63,501 nucleotides of DNA from Jiangella asiatica (GTDB taxonomy: Bacteria; Actinomycetota; Actinomycetes; Jiangellales; Jiangellaceae): positions 1 through 63,501 of the forward strand of contig NZ_SMKZ01000038.1 of assembly GCF_004349065.1 (NCBI RefSeq), written 5' to 3'. This document shows positions 39,777 through 48,886 of this stretch, piece by piece; the stretch's first letter is position 1, and the number at the start of each line of letters is the position of its first letter. The position numbers and the translations under genes are program-made. Below the pieces are notes generated by a model. That model was not told the origin of the DNA, searched no databases, and was given only the letters and a program-made list of their open reading frames with translations.

Positions 39777-41156
39777 CTACGCCGTGCGGCGCTCCTGCTG
39801 CTCCGGCGGCGACGCGGGCCGACCGGGAACACCAGGCTGCGCGGCCCGGCGGAACTCCTCGCGCGGCATGCGCATCCGGCCGAGCGTGACCACCTCACGC
39901 TTGAACAGCAGCGCCATCGTCCAGTCCACGAGTACGCGTGCCTTGCGGTTGAACGTGGGCATCTTGCTCATGTGGTACGTGCGGTGCATGAACCAGGCCA
40001 GGACGCCGCGGACCTTGACGCCGTAGGTGTGCGCCACGCCCTTGTAGAGCCCGAGGCTGGCGACCGAGCCGATGTACTTGTGCTTGTACGGCTCGGCCAT
40101 CTTGCCCTCGAGGCTGGCCACGATGTTCTTCGACAGCAGCTTGGCCTGCCGGACCGCGTGCTGGGCGTTCGGTGCGGTCATGACGCCCGGCCGACCGGCC
40201 GTGAGGTCTGGGATGGCGGCGTTGTCGCCGGCCGCCCACGCGTCCTCGAGTCCGTCGATGCGCATCTCGGGCACGCACCGGACCCGGCCACGGTCGTCCA
40301 GCGGCAGGTCGCTGTTGGCCAGGACCGGGTTCGCCTTCACACCCGCGGTCCACACGATGGTGTCGGAGTCGAAAGGCCGGCCCTTCGAGAGGACCACGTG
40401 CCCGTCGACACACGACTCCAGCCTGGTCTCCAGCCGGATCTCGATGCCACGCTTGCTCAGCTCCTGCACCGTATAGACGCCCATCTCCGGGCCGACCTCG
40501 GGCAGGATGTGTCCGGCCGCCTCGACCAGGACCCAGCGCATGTCGCGCGGGCTGAGCTGCGGGTAGTACCGCAGCGCATACTGGGCCATGTTCTCCAGCT
40601 CGCCCAGCGCCTCGACCCCGGCGAAGCCGCCGCCGACGAAGACGAACGTCAGCGCACGCCGACGGACCGCCTCGTCGGTGGTCGACGCCGCGATGTCGAG
40701 CTTGTCGAGGACGTGGTTGCGCAGCGCGATGGCCTCTTCGACCTGCTTGAACCCGATGCCCACCTCGGCCAGGCCGGGAATGGGCAGCGTCCGCGAGATC
40801 GAGCCCAGCGCGACCACGAGGATGTCGTAGCCCAGGGCGTACGGCTCGCCCGCCTCCGGGTTGACGTTCACCGTCCGACTGGCGTGGTCGATGCCGGTGA
40901 CCTCGCCGGTGATGACGTTGGACCGCTTGAGCACCTTGCGCAGCGGTACGACGACGTGCCGAGGCTCCAGCGAACCGGCGGCCGCCTCGGGGAGGAAGGG
41001 TTGATACGTCATGTAGGACCGCGGATCGATCACGGTGATCCGGGCCTGTCCCTTGCGTAGCCGGCGCTGCAGACCGAGCGCCGTGTACATGCCGACGTAA
41101 CCGCCGCCCACGATGAGGATGTGCGGCGGGCCGACCCGTCCAGCTATCCCGTTCAT
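39777..41156 (-). CDS. ndh: Type II NADH dehydrogenase (non-proton-pumping)
   Basis: A 459-residue membrane-associated flavoprotein that passes electrons from NADH to menaquinone without pumping protons. Seen: FAD-binding ILIVGGGYVGMYTALGL at residue 13, YQPFLPEAAAGSLEPRHVVV, the NADH loop VFVGGGFAGVEALGELENM near 170, and AWAAGDNAAIPD near 305, followed by QHAVRQAKLLSKNI. ATG 41156 is 17 bases downstream of an 18-bp Rex operator, so expression is expected to rise when NADH is in excess. Confidence 0.94.
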   Translation of the reverse strand: MNGIAGRVGPPHILIVGGGYVGMYTALGLQRRLRKGQARITVIDPRSYMTYQPFLPEAAAGSLEPRHVVVPLRKVLKRSNVITGEVTGIDHASRTVNVNPEAGEPYALGYDILVVALGSISRTLPIPGLAEVGIGFKQVEEAIALRNHVLDKLDIAASTTDEAVRRRALTFVFVGGGFAGVEALGELENMAQYALRYYPQLSPRDMRWVLVEAAGHILPEVGPEMGVYTVQELSKRGIEIRLETRLESCVDGHVVLSKGRPFDSDTIVWTAGVKANPVLANSDLPLDDRGRVRCVPEMRIDGLEDAWAAGDNAAIPDLTAGRPGVMTAPNAQHAVRQAKLLSKNIVASLEGKMAEPYKHKYIGSVASLGLYKGVAHTYGVKVRGVLAWFMHRTYHMSKMPTFNRKARVLVDWTMALLFKREVVTLGRMRMPREEFRRAAQPGVPGRPASPPEQQERRTA

Positions 41157-41173
41157 GCCACCAGACTATGACT

Positions 41174-41191
41174 TTGTGAATGCGTTCACAA
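41174..41191. promoter_or_regulatory. Rex operator in front of ndh
   Basis: TTGTGAA-TGCG-TTCACAA (18 bp, perfect arms of 7) matches the known Rex consensus TTGTGAA-N4-TTCACAA, and ndh is an established Rex target in actinobacteria. It lies 17 bases upstream of the ndh ATG, where bound Rex would block transcription or initiation at low NADH/NAD+. Confidence 0.88.
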
Positions 41192-41227
41192 GGCATTTGA
41201 TGGTGTGCTCGACCACACCCGCTCCGC

Positions 41228-41827
41228 TCAACGCGGTGTCTCGGACCGGAAGCTGTGCCCCAGCTCGTCGCCGAGCCCGAAGTAGTGCCGGAAGCTGTAC
41301 ACCAGCGGCTGCCAGGCGGCCGGATCCACGTGCTGGGTGCCGGGGACGACGATCGAGGGGTCCGCGTGAACCCGCAGGATCTCCGCCTCCACGACGACGA
41401 AGCCGCCAGCCGCGCCGGGGCCCAGCCGCACCGCCGACGCCTCCAGCTGGAGCGGGCATTCGGCCACCCGCGCCGGGCCGACCAGCTCCGATGGATCCGC
41501 GCGGAGCCCCGCTGCGGCGAACTTCGCCGGCTCGAAGCGGAAGGCCGGCTTGTGTGCGGGTACCGGGTTCCGCCCAGTCAGCGACGCCAGCCGCTCTACC
41601 GCCTCCCACTGGCCCGCCGCCGGGAAGTTGATCACCAACTCCGGCCGCTCGGCGAGGTTGCGCGCCGTCTGCCCCTCCGCACCGAGTCCGAGCACGAAGA
41701 CCTGCCCCAGCGCCCAGGCCGACGACATCGGCGCGAGGTTGTCCGTGCCGTCGGCGTTGCGCGTGGACAGCAGAGCTACCGGCGTGCCGACGTAGAGGAT
41801 CTTCGGCGTGATCGTCACATGCGTCAT
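41228..41827 (-). CDS. Flavin reductase-like, FMN-binding split-barrel protein
   Basis: A 199-residue protein of the flavin-reductase-like domain family: TPVALLSTRNADGTDNLAPMSSAW near the N-terminus (FMN-contact region), GQTARNLAERPELVINFP, and FVVVEAEILRVHADPSIV. Such proteins reduce or bind FMN, or transfer reduced flavin to partner monooxygenases. ATG 41827. It is divergent from an ArsR-type regulator with a perfect inverted repeat between them, so it is probably that regulator's target. Confidence 0.82.
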   Translation of the reverse strand: MTHVTITPKILYVGTPVALLSTRNADGTDNLAPMSSAWALGQVFVLGLGAEGQTARNLAERPELVINFPAAGQWEAVERLASLTGRNPVPAHKPAFRFEPAKFAAAGLRADPSELVGPARVAECPLQLEASAVRLGPGAAGGFVVVEAEILRVHADPSIVVPGTQHVDPAAWQPLVYSFRHYFGLGDELGHSFRSETPR

Positions 41828-41850
41828 GACACCGGACGCTAGGCAACCGA

Positions 41851-41872
41851 CGCTTCGGCACCAGCCGAAGCG
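41851..41872. promoter_or_regulatory. Perfect inverted repeat between the flavin reductase and ArsR-type genes
   Basis: CGCTTCGGC-ACCA-GCCGAAGCG, arms of 9 bp, spacer 4, centred in the 66-bp gap between the two divergent starts. Its size and position are those of an ArsR-type operator serving both promoters. Confidence 0.7.
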
Positions 41873-41893
41873 AGAGACGGCGATGATGGACGC

Positions 41894-42625
41894 ATGACCG
41901 CTCCCGGGAACCGCGCCACCGCGGAGCCGACGCCCGGAGCCGGCCTGGCGGCGCTGGCCGGACTGCTGGCCGACGGAACTCGCGCCACGATGTGCCTGGC
42001 GCTCATGGACGGACGAGCGTGGACGGCGACTGAGCTCGCGCGGGCGGCCGGAGTGGCGGCGTCGACCGCGACCGAGCACCTCAATCTGCTCGTCGCCGGC
42101 GGGCTGCTTGCCGACGTGCGCCAGGGCCGGCACCGCTACGTCCGACTGGCCGGGCCGGCCAGCGCGGAGCTCATCGAGAGTCTGGCCGCCGCCTCGCCCG
42201 GAGCCCCCGAGCCGGTGCGATCGTTGCGCGCGGCCACCCGGCGGCGGGCCCTCGCCTACGCCCGGACCTGCTACGACCACCTGGCCGGTGCCGTCGGCGT
42301 CGCCGTCACCGACGCGATGACTGCGCGCGGCTATCTGTCCTGGGAGCGGGGCCTGGCCCTGACCGAGGCCGGCGAGCGGTGGCTGAGCTCACTCGGCGGC
42401 TGGCCGCCGGCGACCCGTCGCCAGGTGGTGCGCTCCTGCATGGACTGGACCGAGCGTCGGCCCCACCTCGGCGGTGCCGCGGGAGCGCTCCTGTGCCGGC
42501 ACGCCATCGAGGCCGGCTGGATCGTTCCGAGCACGCACCCACGGGCGGTACGGGTGACCGACGCCGGCCGGGCCGCCCTGCGCGAGCAGCTCGCCGTCCC
42601 GGTCCATGTCCTGGCGACCCGCTGA
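41894..42625 (+). CDS. ArsR-family winged-helix regulator
   Basis: A 243-residue regulator with an N-terminal winged helix-turn-helix (LADGTRATMCLALMDGRAWT, then LARAAGVAASTATEHLNLL and the wing RQGRHRYVRL). A C-terminal region of about 130 residues is longer than in small metal-sensing ArsR proteins and contains a Cys (RTCYDHL, RSCMDWTE, LLCRHAI) pattern that might bind a metal or sense redox. ATG 41894. It probably represses the divergent flavin reductase-like gene and itself through the inverted repeat at 41851. Confidence 0.85.
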   Translation: MTAPGNRATAEPTPGAGLAALAGLLADGTRATMCLALMDGRAWTATELARAAGVAASTATEHLNLLVAGGLLADVRQGRHRYVRLAGPASAELIESLAAASPGAPEPVRSLRAATRRRALAYARTCYDHLAGAVGVAVTDAMTARGYLSWERGLALTEAGERWLSSLGGWPPATRRQVVRSCMDWTERRPHLGGAAGALLCRHAIEAGWIVPSTHPRAVRVTDAGRAALREQLAVPVHVLATR

Positions 42626-42714
42626 AAGATTCCTCTCCGAAGATGTCGATATCCGCCGCCACCGCGTGACGTACGAGTGTCAGCATCGACCGACCAGCAC
42701 GAGAGGAACTCGTC

Positions 42715-43056
42715 ATGCCCCACTACGCGATCCTGATCTTCGACCCGGCGAACGACACCGAGCCCGCCGACACCCAGGCAGCCGCCGCACACGACCGGCA
42801 CGCCGACGACCTGGCGAGCTCGGGGCGGATGCTCGCCGCATTCGCCCTGCGGCCCGGCGCTCAGGCCCGGGCGGTCCGCCGTGACGGCGTCACCGACGGC
42901 CCGTTCCTGGAGACCAAGGAGGTCGTCGCCGGCATCTACGTCCTCGAGGCGCCGGACCTCGATGCCGCTGTCGAGATCGCCCGGCACAATCCCGCCGTCC
43001 AGCAGGGCGGCGGGGTCGAGGTGCGCGAGGTGGAGGACGGCACCTTGCCGGGCTAG
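42715..43056 (+). CDS. YCII-related (DGPF) domain protein
   Basis: A 113-residue dimeric ferredoxin-like alpha/beta-barrel protein of the YCII/DGPF family: HYAILIFDP at the start, [20 protein letters not shown] (signature DGPF) and [11 protein letters not shown]. Such proteins often sit next to ECF sigma factors; none is seen here. ATG 42715 follows GAGAGGA. Biochemical role unknown. Confidence 0.85.
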   Translation: MPHYAILIFDPANDTEPADTQAAAAHDRHADDLASSGRMLAAFALRPGAQARAVRRDGVTDGPFLETKEVVAGIYVLEAPDLDAAVEIARHNPAVQQGGGVEVREVEDGTLPG

Positions 43057-43913
43057 CCGAGGCCCGCGTGCCGCTTCGCGCGGGTGAACACGTCGTCGAG
43101 CATGTCCTCGGTGAGCTTGCCGGTGAACGTGTTCTGCTGGCTGGGGTGGTAGCTGCCCACGACAACCACTGGGCGCGTCGCCGGGCCGGCACCTGGGGAC
43201 GACGGGGTCAGCGCGGCCTCGGCGGCGTGCCCGAACGACGGGCGCGGACGAGGGACGGCAAGGCCCGCCCGGCCGAGGGTTCGCAGCGCCGCCGCCCAGG
43301 CGAACGACCCCAGCGCGACGACCGCGGACACCGTCGGCAGCACGATCTCGACCTCGCGGTCCAGCCACGGTGAGCAGGCGTCCCGCTCGGCCGGCGTCGG
43401 CTTGTTGTCCGGCGGCGCGCACCGGACGGTGGCGATCACTCGCACACCGGTGAGCCGCAGGCCGTCACCGGCGTGCACCGACGTCGGCTGGTTGGCCAGG
43501 CCGGCGCGGTGCAGGGCGGCGAAGAGCCAGTCGCCGCTGCGGTCGCCGGTGAAGATGCGCCCGGTGCGGTTGCCGCCGTGTGCCGCCGGTGCCAGGCCGA
43601 CGATGAGGATGGACGGCCGCGCATCGCCCCAGCCAGGGGTGGGCCGTCCCCAGTAGGGCTGGTCGGCGAACGACTTGCGCTTGACGACGGCGACGTCCTC
43701 GCGCCAGGCGACCAGGCGCGGGCAGGCCCGGCACACCGTCGACCGCGCGGTGATCTCGGTCAGCGTGGCGCCGGCGGCCGACGCGGCGACGTCGCCGGCC
43801 GCGGTGGCCACCGGCGTGGCGGTGTCCGCGAGATCGTCCGGCCAGCCGACGCCCGGCGGCACCGGGCTGGGGAACGAGTCTCCCGTGATCGGATGCGGCA
43901 GCACCCGCGCCAT
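43053..43913 (-). CDS. Uracil-DNA glycosylase, family 5 (UdgB type)
   Basis: Base-excision repair enzyme of 286 residues that removes uracil and some damaged bases. Seen: [19 protein letters not shown] (motif 1 of UdgB), [15 protein letters not shown] (motif 2) and cysteines for a 4Fe-4S cluster ([10 protein letters not shown] and the [10 protein letters not shown]...DACSPWL pair). ATG 43913 follows GGGG. It is downstream of a long palindrome. A deamination-prone GC-rich genome makes such a gene usual. Confidence 0.9.
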   Translation of the reverse strand: MARVLPHPITGDSFPSPVPPGVGWPDDLADTATPVATAAGDVAASAAGATLTEITARSTVCRACPRLVAWREDVAVVKRKSFADQPYWGRPTPGWGDARPSILIVGLAPAAHGGNRTGRIFTGDRSGDWLFAALHRAGLANQPTSVHAGDGLRLTGVRVIATVRCAPPDNKPTPAERDACSPWLDREVEIVLPTVSAVVALGSFAWAAALRTLGRAGLAVPRPRPSFGHAAEAALTPSSPGAGPATRPVVVVGSYHPSQQNTFTGKLTEDMLDDVFTRAKRHAGLG

Positions 43914-43926
43914 TCTGCCCCGTACG

Positions 43927-43990
43927 TCGCCCTTGATCATCAACGGTTGGCGACTCGATGACGTCGCCAACCGTTGATGATCATGGGCGA
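43927..43990. terminator. Long palindrome, probable terminator
   Basis: A 21-bp perfect stem (arms 43934-43954 and 43963-43983, starting TGATCATCAACGG), extended by six more pairs after one T-T mismatch, with an 8-nt loop. It sits exactly between the 3' end of the Tat protein gene and the start of the UDG gene, so it probably ends transcription of the former. Such a long stem is unusual for a simple terminator; a repetitive palindrome is the alternative. Confidence 0.7.
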
Positions 43991-43993
43991 GGG

Positions 43994-45163
43994 CTAATGA
44001 AGGACTCCGGTGAGGCGGTCGTAGCGCAGCACGGTCGACCGGCTCTCGTCCGGGCCGGCCAGGCCCTCCACCGCGACCGACAGCACGCCCAGCTCCACCC
44101 GGTCGGTCGTCGACACCCGCAGCCAGGGTGCGCCGCCGCGCAGCACCGTCACCTCGTCGAGCAGGTCACCGGCGCGGCCGGCGGCGATGGCGTACGCCGG
44201 GCCGGTTGGCGGCGTGATGTCGATGCCACCGTCCTCGCGCAGGATGAACGTGACCACGAGGTCGCCGCGCCCGCCGTTCGCGTCGCCGACGAAGTCGTAG
44301 ACCGGCGCCGGGTCGCCGACGTAGTAGCGCAGGCGTCCCATGCCGGTGACGTCCATGCCGTTGTAGAAGTTGCGGCCCTCGCGGTCCAGCCAGAAGTGCG
44401 GGTTGTGGGTGGGCGCGTTGAAGTCCGGGCCGGAGTTGTAGGAGATGTGCCAGTGCGGCGGGTTGTCCGCGTGCAGGGTGTTGTTGGTCTCGAAGCCCAT
44501 CAGCACGAACCGGTGTCCCTTCGCGGCCGCCGTCGCGACCAGGCCGGAGTCGAGGCTGATGACGTGTGCTGCCACCAGCTGGTGGATGACCGAGCGCACC
44601 TCGCCGGCCGGCCACGGCACTGTCGTCCACGGGCCGGCCACGCGATCGGGGTCGTTGTGCTCGATCCGCCAGTTCAGGCCCGGCCGGATGTCCGGCTGGC
44701 TCCACACCTGAAGCGTCGGCTGGTTGGCGTCGGCCGAGGTGAGCCGGACCGGCAGAGTGATGCCGAACCGGTCGCGGTCGGCCGGGTCGCGGCGCACGGC
44801 CAGGTGGGTGTCCTGGTGCACGACGGTCTCGACGGCGACGTCGGGCCAGCGCACGCTCACCTCGATACCGGCGTCGTTCCGCGGTCCGGTGACGAACGTG
44901 TAGTACTCGGCGCGGCTCGCCACCGAGTACCGGTCGCCGGCGAGGATCTGGTAACCGTCCGGCAGCGTGATCTCCGGCCGGCTCGGGGTGTCCGGCCGGG
45001 TGCGGACGATGCGGAAGGCGGCGTAGGCGGTGGCCTGTGCGGTGGACCGCGTGGTGGACCGCGGCGGCGTCTGTCCGGCGGCCAGGCCGGGTGACGCGAG
45101 AGCGGCGACGCCAGCGGCGGAAGCTCCGGTGATCAGCGTTCGGCGGGTCAGGTCAGCGGGCAT
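43994..45163 (-). CDS. Tat-exported protein of unknown function
   Basis: A 389-residue secreted protein with twin-arginine signal ([20 protein letters not shown]). The mature part has no domain I recognise. It is rich in aromatic and His-containing motifs, HWHISYNSG and [12 protein letters not shown], which could be a metal or substrate site, and FTVVLREDG-like beta segments ([15 protein letters not shown]). The overall pattern suggests a beta-rich enzyme or binding protein. ATG 45163. It is in the same direction as ppx and UDG but separated by hairpins. Confidence 0.65.
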   Translation of the reverse strand: MPADLTRRTLITGASAAGVAALASPGLAAGQTPPRSTTRSTAQATAYAAFRIVRTRPDTPSRPEITLPDGYQILAGDRYSVASRAEYYTFVTGPRNDAGIEVSVRWPDVAVETVVHQDTHLAVRRDPADRDRFGITLPVRLTSADANQPTLQVWSQPDIRPGLNWRIEHNDPDRVAGPWTTVPWPAGEVRSVIHQLVAAHVISLDSGLVATAAAKGHRFVLMGFETNNTLHADNPPHWHISYNSGPDFNAPTHNPHFWLDREGRNFYNGMDVTGMGRLRYYVGDPAPVYDFVGDANGGRGDLVVTFILREDGGIDITPPTGPAYAIAAGRAGDLLDEVTVLRGGAPWLRVSTTDRVELGVLSVAVEGLAGPDESRSTVLRYDRLTGVLH

Positions 45164-45231
45164 GTCGGGACGGCTCCTTCGAGGTCGGCGGCACCCCCGT
45201 AGGCCTCGATGGTGACGGCTGGGCGACGAAC

Positions 45232-45260
45232 CCCGCCACCCCCGGTCGTTGAACGGCGGG
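45232..45260 (-). terminator. Weak hairpin after ppx
   Basis: CCCGCC and GGCGGG (6-bp stem, 17-nt loop) seven bases after the ppx stop on the minus strand. Short, so only a tentative terminator. Confidence 0.35.
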
Positions 45261-45266
45261 TGACCC

Positions 45267-46193
45267 TCAGCCGGTGACCAGGCTCCAGGCGATGCCGTCG
45301 AGGATGTCGTGCTCACTGACCAGGACCTCGTCGACGCCAGCACGGTCGACGACGCAGCGCAGCACCAGCGCGCCGGCGGCGATGACGTCGACCCGCCCCG
45401 GGTGCATGGACCCGATGGCGGCACGCTCGGCACGGGGCATCGCGAGCAGCCGGTCGCTGATGGCGCGGACCGCGTCCGCCGGGATGCGGCGGTGGTGGAT
45501 GGCCGTGCTGTCGTAGCGCTCGAGGCCGAGGTGGATGGCGGCGACCGTGGTGACCGAGCCGGCCAGGCCGACCAGGGTCCGGGCGTCACCGATCGGGACG
45601 ACCGCGGCGGCGTCGTCCAAGGCCGCCTCGATGTCGGCGCGGGCCGCGGCGACCCCGGCGGGCGGCGGTGGGTCGGTCGGGAACCGCCGCTCGGTGAGCC
45701 GCACGCAACCGATGTCGACGCTGCGGGCGGCGGTCACCGCCGACGAGCCGAGGGCCAGCTCCGTCGACCCGCCGCCGATGTCGACGACGAGGTTCGGCGC
45801 GGGGAGGTCGCCCGGCAGGCCGCGCACGGCGCCGTCGAAGGAGAGCCCGGCCTCGGCTGCGCCGGACACCACCTCTGGCTCGACGCCGAGGACGTCGACG
45901 ACCCCGGTCACGAACTCGTCGCGATTGGCGGCGTCGCGAGTGGCGCTGGTGGCGACCATGCGGACCCGCTCGGCGCCGAGGGACTCGATGACGGCCGCGT
46001 AGCCGCGCAGGGTGTCGAACGCCCGCTTCAAGGGCTCCGCGGCCAGCCGGCCGGTGCGGTCGACGTCCTTGCCCAACCGGACGATCTCCAGCCGCCGGTC
46101 GAGGTCGTGCTGCGTCCGGGCCGCCGGGTCGAGGTCGGTGACCAGCAGGCGGATCGAGTTGGTGCCGCAGTCGATGGCGGCGACCCGGGTCAC
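45267..46193 (-). CDS. ppx: Exopolyphosphatase / pppGpp phosphohydrolase
   Basis: A 308-residue Ppx/GppA enzyme of the actin-like fold that hydrolyses polyphosphate or pppGpp. Seen: VAAIDCGTNSIRLLV (phosphate loop 1), ATSATRDAANRDEF, VVDIGGGSTELAL (phosphate loop 2) and GCVRLTERRF. GTG 46193 overlaps the DUF501 stop (GTGA). Last gene of the conserved eno-ftsB-DUF501-ppx cluster. It is of the short form that lacks the C-terminal HD domain. Confidence 0.92.
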   Translation of the reverse strand: MTRVAAIDCGTNSIRLLVTDLDPAARTQHDLDRRLEIVRLGKDVDRTGRLAAEPLKRAFDTLRGYAAVIESLGAERVRMVATSATRDAANRDEFVTGVVDVLGVEPEVVSGAAEAGLSFDGAVRGLPGDLPAPNLVVDIGGGSTELALGSSAVTAARSVDIGCVRLTERRFPTDPPPPAGVAAARADIEAALDDAAAVVPIGDARTLVGLAGSVTTVAAIHLGLERYDSTAIHHRRIPADAVRAISDRLLAMPRAERAAIGSMHPGRVDVIAAGALVLRCVVDRAGVDEVLVSEHDILDGIAWSLVTG

Positions 46194-46693
46194 GCCGGGG
46201 TCCAGTCGCAGCGGGCCGGCCGCCACAGCGGCGTCATGAGCTCCAGCGCCCGGTCGCCCAGCGGGTTCACGCCGTGACCGGCGGCCAGGCTGTGCGCGAC
46301 GAGCACGTGTAGGCACTTGACCCGATCCGGCATGCCGCCCGCCGTCACGCCGGCGATCTCGTCCACCTGACCGATCGCCTCGCGCCGAGCCAGGTACGAC
46401 TCGTGCGCCGAGCGGTAGGCGGCCGCGAGCTCGGGGTCGGCGGCCAGCTCCTCGGTCCAGTCACGCATGACGCCCCGCGACTCCAGCGTGGACGCGGCCG
46501 CGACGGCGCGCGGGCACGTCAGGTAGTACAGCGTCGGGAACGGGCTGCCGTCGGGGAGTCGTGGTTCGGTCTCGACGACGGTCGGGTGACCGCTCCCGCA
46601 CCGCGCCGCGACGGCACGCACGCCGCGGACCGGGCGGCCGAGCTGCAGGGTGACGATGTCCAGGTCGAGCCGGTCAGGCCGCGGTGCGATCAC
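46190..46693 (-). CDS. DUF501 family protein
   Basis: A 167-residue protein conserved in actinobacteria between ftsB and ppx; function unknown. Seen: DIVTLQLGRPVRGVRAVAARC, FPTLYYLTCP and GGMPDRVKCLHVLVAHSLAAG, which carry the Cys/His residues typical of the family. GTG 46693 overlaps the ftsB-like stop (GTGA). Confidence 0.88.
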   Translation of the reverse strand: MIAPRPDRLDLDIVTLQLGRPVRGVRAVAARCGSGHPTVVETEPRLPDGSPFPTLYYLTCPRAVAAASTLESRGVMRDWTEELAADPELAAAYRSAHESYLARREAIGQVDEIAGVTAGGMPDRVKCLHVLVAHSLAAGHGVNPLGDRALELMTPLWRPARCDWTPA

Positions 46694-47310
46694 TCGCCGC
46701 CGCCCTCGCCAGTGTTGTCGGGTGGTTCCGCGTCGGCGAAGGTCAGCGACGCCCACAGCCGCTCGTACCAGGTGCCGTCGCCGGACGGCGGCAGACCGTC
46801 GGCGCCGACCTCGCCGGCATCCTCGTCCGGGTCGGGCACGACGATGTAGCTCTGCTCACCCGGCAGCACGAAGTTGAGCCGCTCGCGGGCGGCAGCGGCG
46901 ACGTAGGCCGGGTCCTCCCACAGCCGCAGCTCCTGCTCGAGCTGATCGACCGAGGCCTCCAGCTCGGTGGCCTCGCGCTCCAGCTCCGCGCGCTCGCGGT
47001 GCTGGTCGAACCAGGTGCGCAGCGGGTAGGCGTAGGACACCAGCAGCACCGCGAGCACCAGCGCCAGCACGGCCGCGCGCCCGGTGACCGACGGCCGGCC
47101 GCCGGGCCGTCCCGGTGGCCGCCGCGGCGGCGGCGGAGGCGGGCCGTCGTCGGCCCCGGCCGGTGCGGCGGGGTCGACGCCGGTGCGGGCTCGGCCCGAG
47201 CCGCCGCCACCGCGAGCGGCACGGGGCGCGGGCCGGCCGGCACCGGGGCGTCGCGCCGTGCCAGCACCCGCCGAGGGGCGGGCGCTGGGCGAACGACGCG
47301 ACGTGGCCAC
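46690..47310 (-). CDS. ftsB: FtsB/DivIC-type septum formation protein
   Basis: A 206-residue single-pass divisome protein. A long Pro/Arg/Gly-rich cytoplasmic N-terminus (about 75 residues) leads to one membrane helix (VLALVLAVLLVSYAYPL), then a coiled coil (ERAELEREATELEASVDQLE) and WEDPAYVAAAARERLNFVLPGE, the FtsB signature. Start GTG 47310 behind AGGGA. Directly downstream of eno in the order usual for actinobacteria. It recruits FtsL/FtsQ-type partners. Confidence 0.9.
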   Translation of the reverse strand: MATSRRSPSARPSAGAGTARRPGAGRPAPRAARGGGGSGRARTGVDPAAPAGADDGPPPPPPRRPPGRPGGRPSVTGRAAVLALVLAVLLVSYAYPLRTWFDQHRERAELEREATELEASVDQLEQELRLWEDPAYVAAAARERLNFVLPGEQSYIVVPDPDEDAGEVGADGLPPSGDGTWYERLWASLTFADAEPPDNTGEGGGE

Positions 47311-47321
47311 GGGTGACGTCC

Positions 47322-48886
<1,565 letters not shown>

